A stretch of DNA of 47,368 bases from an uncultured beta proteobacterium. Lineage in GTDB: Bacteria > Pseudomonadota > Gammaproteobacteria > Burkholderiales > Burkholderiaceae_B. The stretch is taken from NCBI GenBank assembly GCA_903894155.1, contig CAITPF010000279.1, positions 1-47,368 on the forward strand, in the 5' to 3' direction. The notes under the pieces were generated by a model. That model searched no databases. It worked only from the letters and a program-made list of their open reading frames with translations, and was not told the origin of the DNA. The position numbers and the translations under genes are program-made. Every line of letters begins with the position of its first letter. Position 1 is the first letter of the stretch. Shown here one piece after another: positions 30,186 through 40,542 of this stretch.

Positions 30186-31174
30186 TCGAAAAGCTCCGTG
30201 CGCGGCGCGCGCGCCAGCAGCCACATGAAAAACGGACCGCCGACCAGGCTGGTCACGACGCCCACCGGCAACTCGGCGGGGGCAACCGCCGTGCGGGCGA
30301 TCCAGTCCGCCAGTACCAGTGCCGTTGCCCCCCCGAACCAGGCCATGGGCAACAGGACGCGGTGATCGGCACCCACCCGCATCCTGAGCATGTGCGGCAC
30401 CACCAGGCCAATGAACGCGATCCCGCCGATCACCGCCACGAGCGGGCCGACCAGCATGGCGACGGCAATCAGTACACGGCGCCGGATGCGGGCGGGATCG
30501 AACCCCAGGTGCCGCGCCTGGCGCTCACCGAGCACGAGCGCGTTGAGCGCCCGCCATTGCATGCAGAGATAGAAAGTCCACGCCAGCGTCCATGGTGCCA
30601 GCCACGCCACCCCGGTTGCACTGGCTCGTGTGAGGCTGCCCAGTGACCAGAACGCGAAGCTGCGCAACTGCGCATCGGTGGCGAACGCGAGCATCAGCCC
30701 GACCAGGCTCATCGCGAAGGCGTTGATCGCGATACCCGCCAGGAGCAGGCCAGCGATGCCCGGATAGCGCCGTCCGATCAAATAGGCGCAAAGCGCGGCC
30801 GCCAGCGCGCCTGCGAAGCCCGCGGGCCCAATCGCCAGCAGGCCAGCACCACCCACCGACAGGCTCAGGATTGCGCCAACCGCAGCGCCAGCTGACAAGC
30901 CGACCAGCCCGGGTTCGGCCAGCGGGTTGCGAAACAGGGCTTGCATTGCCGCGCCGCAGATCGCCAGCGCACCGCCCGCGATCAGGGCAAAGAGCACGCG
31001 CGGCAAGCGCAGGTTCAGGACAACCGATCGCTGGAACGCATCCGCATCGGGGCTGCCGAGCAACAGCCCGGCGAACTCCGGCAGGGTCACGGCCACGGCG
31101 CCGGATTTGAGGGAAAGCAGCGCGAAAAGCGCCGTCACGATGACGGCAAGGAAGATCAGCGTGCCGCGCGACAT
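30182..31174 (-). CDS. FecCD-type iron/heme/cobalamin ABC transporter permease
   Basis: 330 aa with about nine to ten membrane segments, starting at ATG 31174 ([19 protein letters not shown]). Typical features: [52 protein letters not shown] and, at the end, [20 protein letters not shown], the coupling region to the ATPase. FecCD permeases carry iron-siderophore, heme or B12. Neither a binding-protein gene nor an ATPase gene lies nearby: the next genes on this strand are yqjK-like, yqjE-like and ubiD opposite. The substrate is therefore unassigned. Confidence 0.88.
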   Translation of the reverse strand: MSRGTLIFLAVIVTALFALLSLKSGAVAVTLPEFAGLLLGSPDADAFQRSVVLNLRLPRVLFALIAGGALAICGAAMQALFRNPLAEPGLVGLSAGAAVGAILSLSVGGAGLLAIGPAGFAGALAAALCAYLIGRRYPGIAGLLLAGIAINAFAMSLVGLMLAFATDAQLRSFAFWSLGSLTRASATGVAWLAPWTLAWTFYLCMQWRALNALVLGERQARHLGFDPARIRRRVLIAVAMLVGPLVAVIGGIAFIGLVVPHMLRMRVGADHRVLLPMAWFGGATALVLADWIARTAVAPAELPVGVVTSLVGGPFFMWLLARAPRTELFD

Positions 31175-31203
31175 GCGCCGGCCCGCTGGCCCGGCCCGGA
31201 AAA

Positions 31204-31554
31204 TCACCGGTCGCGGCCTGGATCGCCAGGCTGACGGCCCGCCTGAGAAGACAACCGCGCCAGCAACGCAGCCGCTGCCGCGCCGCCAAGCTTGAGCCAT
31301 TGCCAGCGCTTGCCCAGCACCAGCGACGTCAGGGTTGACAGGATGAAGGGGTAACGCTGGGCGAGTTCGATTCCCTGCATCAGCACGCCCCCCGACCGGC
31401 CCTTGCCGATCCGGCCAAGCCACTGGCGGGGGTCAAGTGCGTCGGCAAGTTCGCCAGCGCGCGACCTGAGGGATGCACGCTCGATCGCCGCGCGCGCGCG
31501 CAGCAGCTCGAGCCTGACGATGCGGTCAATCTTGGCGGAACGATGTGCGCTCAC
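31204..31554 (-). CDS. YqjK-like small protein
   Basis: 116 aa, strongly basic N-terminal half with a helical, Arg-rich segment and a weakly hydrophobic segment at about 68-98. It starts at GTG, overlapping the stop of the YqjE-like gene by 4 bases (GTGA). Order and size match yqjK in the yqjD-yqjE-yqjK arrangement, though the sequence itself is not strongly conserved. Function unknown. Confidence 0.65.
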   Translation of the reverse strand: MSAHRSAKIDRIVRLELLRARAAIERASLRSRAGELADALDPRQWLGRIGKGRSGGVLMQGIELAQRYPFILSTLTSLVLGKRWQWLKLGGAAAAALLARLSSQAGRQPGDPGRDR

Positions 31555-32003
31555 GAGGATCTCCTGGTTCGTCGGTGCGATGGGGCAGCCTCGCCGCCTT
31601 CGTCTTCATCCGGCGCACCGGTGTCATCGAGCACCTCACGCACCGAGGCGAACAGTTCCGCATCCCGGCCAAGCTCCTCGATCGTCACTGCAAACGGCAC
31701 ATCATCGGCGCGCAAGTGGCGCGCCAGCAGCCATGCCAGCACCAAGCCGGCCACGGCGTAAACGCCGGCCGTGAGCCCGATCGCCAGCAGCCGGTATGCC
31801 GTATCCCAGAACAGCGCCGCGATGAACAGGGAGAACACGAGCAGCGCGAGAAACAGGCAAAGTGCAGCCGCGAGCGCCATGCCGGCCAGGCAGGCAACGC
31901 GGGACTTTTCCTCGGCAAGTTCGAGGGAGAAGATTTCCAGGCGCGTGCGCAGGATCGACACAAGATCGCCTGCAGCACCGCCCAGCGCGCCCCGGATGGT
32001 CAT
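31551..32003 (-). CDS. YqjE-like phage-holin-family membrane protein
   Basis: 150 aa. An N-terminal amphipathic part (GDLVSILRTRLEIFSLELAEEK) is followed by two membrane segments, about 38-66 and 70-97, and an acidic cytoplasmic tail. This is the pattern of the YqjE/DUF1469 holin-superfamily-III proteins, which are chromosomal envelope proteins, not phage lysis genes, in this context. It begins 6 bases downstream of the ElaB-like gene. Role unknown, possibly stress- or stationary-phase membrane function. Confidence 0.78.
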   Translation of the reverse strand: MTIRGALGGAAGDLVSILRTRLEIFSLELAEEKSRVACLAGMALAAALCLFLALLVFSLFIAALFWDTAYRLLAIGLTAGVYAVAGLVLAWLLARHLRADDVPFAVTIEELGRDAELFASVREVLDDTGAPDEDEGGEAAPSHRRTRRSS

Positions 32004-32009
32004 GGCGGA

Positions 32010-32354
32010 TCAGCGACGACCGGACAGCACCAGGCCCAGCAACAGACCCGCCAGGCCTGCCGCCGCGACGGCCTGCCAGGGATTGTCGTGCACGTAATCA
32101 TCGGTGAGGCGCGCAGCGCGGCGCCCCTGCTCCAGCACGATATCCTGGGTTTCGTGCAAAGTTTCGCGGGTTGCGCGCAAAGACTTCATCGCCCGGTCGC
32201 GCAGCTCGGCTGCACGGTCGCCCGTCGCATTGGCCGCCTCGCGCAGCAGCGCCTCGGCATCGTCGACACTGGCCTTGAGCACCTCAAGCACGCGCTCGGA
32301 CGATTGCGCCGAGGCGGAAGGTTTGGAAGAACTGGTCGTCGTGGTCGATTCCAT
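32010..32354 (-). CDS. ElaB/YqjD family (DUF883) membrane-anchored protein
   Basis: 114 aa: a Ser/Thr-rich start, a long amphipathic helix (about 20-90) and a C-terminal membrane segment with a GLAGLLLGLVLSGRR ending. E. coli YqjD and ElaB are C-tail-anchored proteins reported to bind ribosomes in stationary phase. The ATG follows AGGAGAAA. First gene of the trio with the YqjE- and YqjK-like genes. Confidence 0.82.
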   Translation of the reverse strand: MESTTTTSSSKPSASAQSSERVLEVLKASVDDAEALLREAANATGDRAAELRDRAMKSLRATRETLHETQDIVLEQGRRAARLTDDYVHDNPWQAVAAAGLAGLLLGLVLSGRR

Positions 32355-32450
32355 AATTTTCTCCTGAAAATGGAGGGCGCGGACACTCAGCCCGCCATGC
32401 GTTAATCATATAGCAGATCGGTGCACGCGCTCTGTTGCCTGGCGCACGGT

Positions 32451-33164
32451 TCACTTGACTGATTTGACTTCGATCACCGAACGCTGCCCGCTCTGGTCGA
32501 TCTCCTGGCGCATCACGAGATCGCTGGCCGGACAATACCAATCCGTCACCTGCGACTGAATCGCGGGAATCATCAACTGAATGTTGCGTACGTTGGCCAT
32601 GGTTGGGTCGGTACTGCGGTCATAGCGAACCGGCCAGCAACTGAGCCTGCCCAGGGCCGTGTCGATCGTCTCGCGCTTGCCGACCGTCTTTTCGCCCGTC
32701 CTGACCATCAGCGGGGTGACGGGGCCGCGCGCCGGATCGCCCATGGACACTCGGAACGACTGGGCGGGCAAGCGCTGGCCGGGCGTGCGGATCGCCGCGC
32801 CGTAGCCGAACAAACTGAGCATCTTCAGGTCGATCGTCGCGGGCTCCTGCGCCTGCGCCTTGCCGGAGCCGCTGAACGTGGTCTTCGCGCCGTTGACGCG
32901 CATCAGGTGATCGACATCGGTGACGCCGCTGAACAACCCCATCAGGCCGTAGGTTGCCTGCCCGTTGACCTGCGCCTGACACACCTCGTGCGAGGTCTTG
33001 CGCACCTTGCTGAAGGACAAGTGTGCCGAGACGGTCACCACCCCGGTCCCGGCGACTTCGATCGCCCCGCCATCGTGAAAAAAGCGGGCGCCACACACAT
33101 CGGCCTGGGCCAGGTTCGCCCCGCCCGCGAGAGCCAGAAAGCAAAGAAGGCGCGCGGCGCGCAT
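32451..33164 (-). CDS. Secreted protein of unknown function
   Basis: 237 aa from ATG 33164. Residues 1-21 form a signal peptide (MRAARLLCFLALAGGANLAQA) with an Ala-X-Ala-type site before ADVCG; this choice of start is preferred over ATG 33233, which would make an unusually long leader, although GGGAG upstream of 33233 is a fair ribosome site. The mature protein has four cysteines in two pairs, mostly predicted beta structure and a polar C-terminus. No family recognised. It lies 135 bases after dacB and before the yqj-like trio. Confidence 0.65.
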   Translation of the reverse strand: MRAARLLCFLALAGGANLAQADVCGARFFHDGGAIEVAGTGVVTVSAHLSFSKVRKTSHEVCQAQVNGQATYGLMGLFSGVTDVDHLMRVNGAKTTFSGSGKAQAQEPATIDLKMLSLFGYGAAIRTPGQRLPAQSFRVSMGDPARGPVTPLMVRTGEKTVGKRETIDTALGRLSCWPVRYDRSTDPTMANVRNIQLMIPAIQSQVTDWYCPASDLVMRQEIDQSGQRSVIEVKSVK

Positions 33165-33252
33165 CGCCGCGGGACCCTTGCCACGACGCGCGAAGGCCGA
33201 AGCGGGTTCACGGACAAACGTGCGATTTTGCATCCAGGTACTCCCAGGGCAG

Positions 33253-33302
33253 TTGAAATCCTCCCCGCCCTGAAACGGTGAGGTTTGTGGCGCCTCTGAT
33301 CA
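33253..33302. repeat. Solo hairpin element resembling an IS200/IS605 right end, copy 2
   Basis: TTGAAATCCTCCCCGCCCTG (33253-33272), a partly degenerate stem, then GGTTTGTGGCGCC and TCTGATCA to 33302. It shares hairpin core, GGTTTGT and TGATCA with the element at 17264-17306. Short hairpins of this sequence are typical of IS200/IS605 ends; no tnpA or tnpB is present. On the minus strand it begins exactly at the TGA stop of dacB. Confidence 0.5.
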
Positions 33303-34757
33303 ATGCGCGATGAGCCAGGCGATCAGCGCGTTCTCGAAGGCACGCGCGTCGTGGGCGCGATCATGGTTGACGATGCTCACCACGATAAAGCGCTTGCCGC
33401 TGGTGCCCCACACGTAGCCGGCGATCGAGCGCACGTCGCGCAGCCCGCCTGTCTTGAGGTGAGCGCGCGAGCGGTTCGCGCCATCGCGCATGCGGCTGCG
33501 CAGCGATCCGTCCACCCCCAGGATCGCCAGCGAGGAGATATATTCGGGCATCACCGGCGATTGCCAGGCCTTGGTCAGCATCTGCGTGAGGCTATCGGCG
33601 GACACCACGCCAACGCGCGACAGGCCCGAGCCGTTATCGAGCACCATGCCCCGCATCTCCAGCCCCTGGCGCGCCAGTACGGCGGTGGCCACCCGGGCGC
33701 TCGACTCGACGGTCGCCGGGCGCTGACCCGCCTCGGCGCCGAGCGTCAGCAACAGCACGCGCGTCATGACGTTGTTGCTGCGCTTGTTGATCAGGCGTAT
33801 GACTTCGGACAACGACGGGGATTCATGTGACGCGATCGCCACCGCGTCCGCGGGAATGCTTCCGGACCTCACCTCTCCGGTCAGCGTGCCTCCGAGATCC
33901 AGCCACATCGTGCGCAGCACGCGCGCAGCGAACTCCTGCTGCGAAAACGCCAGGCGGAACACGTCGAACTCCCCGCAGGAGGCAGCGACCTTGCCGCTGA
34001 CCCGAAAGCGCACATTGCCGCCGACGAGCGTCGTTTCCGTCGTCACGCCCGGCGACCCCACGCACTTCGCGTCGGACCATTCGATATTGCCATCGACCTG
34101 GATGCCCGGGACAGGCGGATCGACAAACGAGCGCCAGGTGCGCGTGGCCGGGTCAGGCGTGAACACCAGGCGCACTGCGCCCAGGCCCACCATGAAGGTA
34201 TCGGGACTCGCGTTATAGGGCCGATCGGCAGCGCCGTCGAACGCGCTTGGATCGATCGTGACGTCGGCGAACAACGACCGGTCGATCACGATATCGGAGA
34301 TCTCGCGGATTCCGCGCAGGCGCAGATCGCGCATCAGCCGCCAGAGATCCTGCAGCATGAGCAGCGGATCGCCCCCGGCGCGCAAGTACAGGGGGCCCGC
34401 CAGAACGCCCTGCGCGTTGGCCAGGCGACCGGCCGTCGTCAGGAAGTCGGTTCGCCAGACGTAATCCGGGCCCAGCTGCGAGATCGCCGCGTAGGTTGTC
34501 ACGAGCTTCATGACGGACGCCGGGTTGCGGGGCTGGGTCCCATTGATGTCGACGAGTCTGGGGCCGCCGATTTCCTGGATGACCAGGGAAAGGGACGACT
34601 CCGGCAATTTGGACTGCGCCCAGGCGCCTGCGAGCTGCGCCGGCATGGCTGACTGGGCGCCTGCGGGCGACGCCGACAGCAGAAGAGCCGCCCATGCCGC
34701 GGCCAACACGCCCGAGACTCTTTGCCGGACACCACTTTTCACGATGCTTGCCTTCAT
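33300..34757 (-). CDS. dacB: D-alanyl-D-alanine carboxypeptidase/endopeptidase (PBP4)
   Basis: 485 aa class C penicillin-binding protein. A signal peptide (about 1-34, ending PAGAQ) exports it to the periplasm. Catalytic motifs: SVMK (Ser81 to Lys84), SNN (326-328) and KTG (434-436), with the large inserted domain between the first two as in DacB. It trims peptidoglycan side chains and cleaves cross-links, and is not essential in model species. Its TGA stop is shared with the hairpin element at 33253-33302. Divergent from queA with about 170 bases between. Confidence 0.94.
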   Translation of the reverse strand: MKASIVKSGVRQRVSGVLAAAWAALLLSASPAGAQSAMPAQLAGAWAQSKLPESSLSLVIQEIGGPRLVDINGTQPRNPASVMKLVTTYAAISQLGPDYVWRTDFLTTAGRLANAQGVLAGPLYLRAGGDPLLMLQDLWRLMRDLRLRGIREISDIVIDRSLFADVTIDPSAFDGAADRPYNASPDTFMVGLGAVRLVFTPDPATRTWRSFVDPPVPGIQVDGNIEWSDAKCVGSPGVTTETTLVGGNVRFRVSGKVAASCGEFDVFRLAFSQQEFAARVLRTMWLDLGGTLTGEVRSGSIPADAVAIASHESPSLSEVIRLINKRSNNVMTRVLLLTLGAEAGQRPATVESSARVATAVLARQGLEMRGMVLDNGSGLSRVGVVSADSLTQMLTKAWQSPVMPEYISSLAILGVDGSLRSRMRDGANRSRAHLKTGGLRDVRSIAGYVWGTSGKRFIVVSIVNHDRAHDARAFENALIAWLIAH

Positions 34758-34929
34758 GCCGTAGCCTAATTCGCAGTTGATGGCGACAGCATAACGAAAA
34801 AGCCTCGCGGACAGCTTAAAATGCGCCCTCCTGAAGCCCGGAAGGCGTCACGGGGCCGCTGGCGCGACCTGTGCCCCGCCGGCACAAAACCGCCTTTAAT
34901 TGCCCCACCCTCCTGCCCCCAGCCCCCGC

Positions 34930-37139
<2,210 letters not shown>

Positions 37140-37170
37140 CGGGCTGAACCCATTTTCAACGGAGACCAAT

Positions 37171-37512
37171 ATGTCTGCTTTCGTTCTTCCCGGCCTCGTG
37201 CTGGCCCAGGCCAGCGATACGGCCTCCTCGCTGATGGGCATGGCGCCCATCGCGCTGATGTTCGTGGTCCTGTACTTCCTGATGATCCGCCCCCAGATGA
37301 AGCGCCAGAAGGAGCACAAGGCCCTGCTGGCCGCCCTGGCCAAAGGTGACGAGGTTGTCGGCGCAGGCGGCGTGCTTGGCAAAGTCGTCAAGGTCGCTGA
37401 TAACTACGTCACGGTCGAAGTCTCCGAACTGGCTGACAAGCCCGTCGAAGTCATCATGCAGAAGGCGTCGGTCACGGCCGTTCTGCCCAAGGGAACCATC
37501 AAGGCGCTCTAA
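37171..37512 (+). CDS. yajC: Sec translocon accessory subunit YajC
   Basis: 113 aa from ATG 37171, after GGAG. A single membrane segment (about 24-42, LMFVVLYFLMIRPQMKRQKEHK including its basic end) and a soluble C-terminus with VGAGGVLGKVVKV and MQKASVTAVLPKGTIK. YajC joins SecD and SecF in the inner membrane; the next two genes on the strand are secD and secF. The earlier in-frame ATG at 37084 lies inside tgt and was not used. Confidence 0.95.
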   Translation: MSAFVLPGLVLAQASDTASSLMGMAPIALMFVVLYFLMIRPQMKRQKEHKALLAALAKGDEVVGAGGVLGKVVKVADNYVTVEVSELADKPVEVIMQKASVTAVLPKGTIKAL

Positions 37513-37527
37513 GGCCTCTTCGAACGC

Positions 37528-37550
37528 AACCCGCCGCTTCGCGGCGGGTT
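37528..37550 (+). other. Stable hairpin between yajC and secD
   Basis: AACCCGCCGC (37528-37537), TTC, GCGGCGGGTT (37541-37550). The following bases are C-rich, not T, so this is probably an mRNA stabiliser or attenuator, not a rho-independent terminator. Confidence 0.6.
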
Positions 37551-37577
37551 CCCTCCCCCACTCGAACCCCGTCGGCA

Positions 37578-39446
37578 ATGAACCGCTACCCCCTTTGGAA
37601 ATACCTGACGGTACTGGTCGCGGTCGTGATCGGCCTGCTCTATACCCTGCCCAACCTGTTCGGCGAATCGCCTGCGGTGCAGGTCTCCAGCGCGAAGGCG
37701 ACCATGAAGATCGATCCGGCGACCCTGGAACGCGTCCAGGGGATCCTGCGAACGGCCGGGGTCACCAGTACCGGAGCCGTGTTCGAGCAAAACGGGCCGG
37801 TCGGCACCGTGCGCGTCCGGTTTGCCAGTACCGACCTGCAGCTCCAGGCCCGCGATATCATCGAAAAGGCACTCAACCCGAACCCGGGCGATCCCGCCTT
37901 CACGGTGGCGCTGAACCTGCTGCCCGCCTCACCAGGATGGCTATCGGCGATCGGCGCCCATCCGATGTACCTCGGCCTGGATCTGCGCGGCGGCGTGCAC
38001 TTCCTGCTTCAAGTCGATATGCAGGGCGCGCTCACTGCGCGCTACGACTCCATGGTGACCGACCTGCGCAACGCCTTGCGCGACCAGCGCATCGAAGTCA
38101 CTGGCGTCGAGCGGCAGGGGATGTCCGTGGTCGCCAGCTTCCCATCCGAAGCCGCGCGCGAGAAGGCCCTTACGGCGCTGCGCGCGCGCAATCCTGATCT
38201 GCAGTTCGCAGAGCGTACTGACAGCGGCAAGCTTCAACTGGCCGGCACGCTCAGCGCTGCCGCCGTGACGGCAGTCCAGACCAGCGCGCTCAAGCAGAAC
38301 ATCACCACCCTGCACAACCGGATCAACGAACTTGGCGTGGCCGAGCCCATCATCCAGCAGCAGGGAAACGACCGGATCGTCGTGCAGTTGCCGGGTGTAC
38401 AGGATGTCGCCAAAGCCAAGGATATCCTCGGCCGCACGGCAACGCTCGAAATTCGCATGGTGGACGATTCTCCCGCCGCGGCGAGCGCGCTCGCCGCCGG
38501 CACGGTCCCTTTCGGGCTTGAACGCTACCCGGATCGCGACGGCCGTCCCCTGCTGGTGCGCCGCCAGGTCATCCTGACCGGCGAGAACCTCCAGGATGCA
38601 CAGGCAGGCCGGGATAACCAGACGCAACAGGCGGCGATTCATCTCACGCTCGACGCCAAGGGAGCGCGCATCTTCCGCGACATCACCCGCGACAACATCG
38701 GCAAGCGCATGGCGATCCTGCTGTTCGAGAAGGGGCGCGGCGAGGTTGTCACCGCACCCGTCATCCGCGGTGAAATCCCGGGCGGACAGGTCCAGATCTC
38801 GGGCAGCATGACCGCGGAAGAGGCTGCCGACTCCGCCCTGCTGCTGCGCGCCGGCTCGCTCGCCGCCCCGATGGAAATCATCGAGGAGCGCACGATCGGC
38901 CCAAGCCTGGGTGCGGAAAACATCGCCAAGGGGTTCAACTCGACCCTCTACGGCTTCGTCGCGATCACCATCTTCATGGTGGTCTATTACCAGTTGTTCG
39001 GCGCGTTCTCCGCAGCCGGCCTCCTGCTCAACGTCCTGCTGCTACTGGCGCTGCTGTCGATGCTGCAGGCAACGCTCACGCTGCCCGGCATCGCCGCCAT
39101 TGCGCTGGCACTAGGCATGGCCATCGACTCCAACGTGCTGATCAACGAGCGCATCCGCGAAGAGCTGCGCAACGGCGAATCACCGCAACAGGCCATCAGC
39201 CTCGGTTTCGACCGCGCGTGGGGCACCATCCTCGACTCGAACCTGACCACCCTGATCGTCGGCCTTGCCCTGCTGATCTTCGGCACCGGCCCGATTCGCG
39301 GGTTTGCCGTGGTTCACTGTCTGGGCATCCTCACTTCGATGTTCTCGTCCGTCGTTGGCGTGCGCGCGATGGCCAACCTCTGGTATGGCCGCAAGAAGAA
39401 ACTCGCGTCGATCGCGATCGGCACGGTCTGGAAACCGAAGGACTAA
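37578..39446 (+). CDS. secD: Protein translocase subunit SecD
   Basis: 622 aa RND-superfamily membrane protein using the proton gradient to finish export. One N-terminal membrane segment (TVLVAVVIGLLYTLPNLFG) is followed by the large periplasmic P1/P4-like domain with GLDLRGGVHFLLQVD, and the five remaining membrane segments from about residue 450, including ALGMAIDSNVLINERIREEL with the conserved Asp. Length is normal. Three bases separate it from secF. Confidence 0.96.
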   Translation: MNRYPLWKYLTVLVAVVIGLLYTLPNLFGESPAVQVSSAKATMKIDPATLERVQGILRTAGVTSTGAVFEQNGPVGTVRVRFASTDLQLQARDIIEKALNPNPGDPAFTVALNLLPASPGWLSAIGAHPMYLGLDLRGGVHFLLQVDMQGALTARYDSMVTDLRNALRDQRIEVTGVERQGMSVVASFPSEAAREKALTALRARNPDLQFAERTDSGKLQLAGTLSAAAVTAVQTSALKQNITTLHNRINELGVAEPIIQQQGNDRIVVQLPGVQDVAKAKDILGRTATLEIRMVDDSPAAASALAAGTVPFGLERYPDRDGRPLLVRRQVILTGENLQDAQAGRDNQTQQAAIHLTLDAKGARIFRDITRDNIGKRMAILLFEKGRGEVVTAPVIRGEIPGGQVQISGSMTAEEAADSALLLRAGSLAAPMEIIEERTIGPSLGAENIAKGFNSTLYGFVAITIFMVVYYQLFGAFSAAGLLLNVLLLLALLSMLQATLTLPGIAAIALALGMAIDSNVLINERIREELRNGESPQQAISLGFDRAWGTILDSNLTTLIVGLALLIFGTGPIRGFAVVHCLGILTSMFSSVVGVRAMANLWYGRKKKLASIAIGTVWKPKD

Positions 39447-39449
39447 ATC

Positions 39450-40397
39450 ATGGAATTTTTCCGAATCGGACGGACCATCCCGTTCATGCGTCATGCGCTG
39501 GTGCTCAATGTCATCAGCGCGGCTACCTTCCTTGCCGCGATCTTTTTCATCTTCACGCAGGGCTTTCACCTGTCGATCGAGTTCACCGGCGGCACGGTCA
39601 TGGAAGTCAGCTACGCTGAAAGCGCGCCGCTTGATCGCGTGCGCAATGCCGTCTCGGGCCTTGGCTACGCAGACTACCAGGTACAGAATTTCGGCACCTC
39701 GCGCGACGTCATGATTCGCCTCCCGCTGGCGCAGGGGCAAAGCTCGGCAGCGCAGAGCGACAGCGTCATGAAGGCGCTCAGGGCCAGCGACCCCGGCGTC
39801 GAGCTGCGCCGGGTCGAATTCGTCGGCCCGCAGGTGGGGCGCGAACTCGTCGAGGGCGGCCTGCTGGCGCTGCTCTTCGTGGTGATCGGCATCGTGATTT
39901 ACCTGGCGATCCGCTTCGAATGGAAGTTTGCCGTCGCAGGCGTGCTGGCGAACCTGCACGACGTCGTGATCATTCTCGGGTTCTTTGCATTTTTCGGCTG
40001 GGAGTTTTCGCTCTCGGTGCTGGCCGGCGTGCTCGCCGTGCTGGGCTACTCGGTCAACGAGTCGGTCGTCATCATGGACCGGATCCGCGAAAACTTCCGC
40101 AAACAGCGCGATGTGCCTGTCCCCGAGGTCATCAACGGCGCCATTACGCAGACGATCTCCCGCACGATCATCACCCACGGCTCGACGCAGATGATGGTCA
40201 TGTCGATGCTGCTGTTCGGCGGCCCGACGCTGCACTACTTCGCACTGGCGCTGACGATCGGGATCTGGTTCGGCATTTATTCATCGGTCTTCGTCGCCGC
40301 CGCCATCGCGATGTGGCTCGGTGTCAAGCGTGAAGACCTGATCAAGCCGGTCGTCAAGAAGGATGACGAGGACCAGGGCGAAGTCTACCTACCCTGA
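39450..40397 (+). CDS. secF: Protein translocase subunit SecF
   Basis: 315 aa, six membrane segments with a periplasmic domain between the first two. Visible are QGFHLSIEFTGGTVMEVSY, GPQVGRELVEGGLLAL, and GYSVNESVVIMDRIRENF with the conserved Asp that corresponds to the SecD position. It forms a complex with SecD and YajC encoded just before. A rho-independent terminator follows 80 bases later. Confidence 0.96.
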   Translation: MEFFRIGRTIPFMRHALVLNVISAATFLAAIFFIFTQGFHLSIEFTGGTVMEVSYAESAPLDRVRNAVSGLGYADYQVQNFGTSRDVMIRLPLAQGQSSAAQSDSVMKALRASDPGVELRRVEFVGPQVGRELVEGGLLALLFVVIGIVIYLAIRFEWKFAVAGVLANLHDVVIILGFFAFFGWEFSLSVLAGVLAVLGYSVNESVVIMDRIRENFRKQRDVPVPEVINGAITQTISRTIITHGSTQMMVMSMLLFGGPTLHYFALALTIGIWFGIYSSVFVAAAIAMWLGVKREDLIKPVVKKDDEDQGEVYLP

Positions 40398-40476
40398 TCG
40401 TTTCGCCTCGCCGCGGCGGCCTCCCGTCGCGGCGCACATCGAATATCGCGGCGCGGGCTCGCGCTGAAACCCTCGC

Positions 40477-40499
40477 AGCCCTGAATTGCAGGGCTTTTT
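40477..40499 (+). terminator. Rho-independent terminator after secF
   Basis: AGCCCTG (40477-40483), loop AATTG, CAGGGCT (40489-40495) and TTTTT to 40499. It ends the queA-tgt-yajC-secDF transcript before miaB. Confidence 0.85.
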
Positions 40500-40507
40500 G
40501 CGCGCTT

Positions 40508-40516
40508 TGGTAAAAT
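40508..40516 (+). promoter_or_regulatory. Candidate extended -10 promoter for miaB
   Basis: TGGTAAAAT: a TG dinucleotide, one base, then TAAAAT, five of six -10 matches, 27 bases before the miaB ATG and just after the secF terminator. A -35 box is not convincing. Confidence 0.4.
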
Positions 40517-40542
40517 CCGGTTTTAGTCCTTCAGCCCACGGG

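Noticed and set aside
31551-32003. Phage lysis holin
   Set aside because: The protein matches the chromosomal YqjE-type group and lies in a yqjD/yqjE/yqjK-like trio with no phage genes around it.
37528-37550. Terminator between yajC and secD
   Set aside because: The stem is strong but is followed by C-rich sequence without a T-run, and these genes are co-transcribed in other bacteria.
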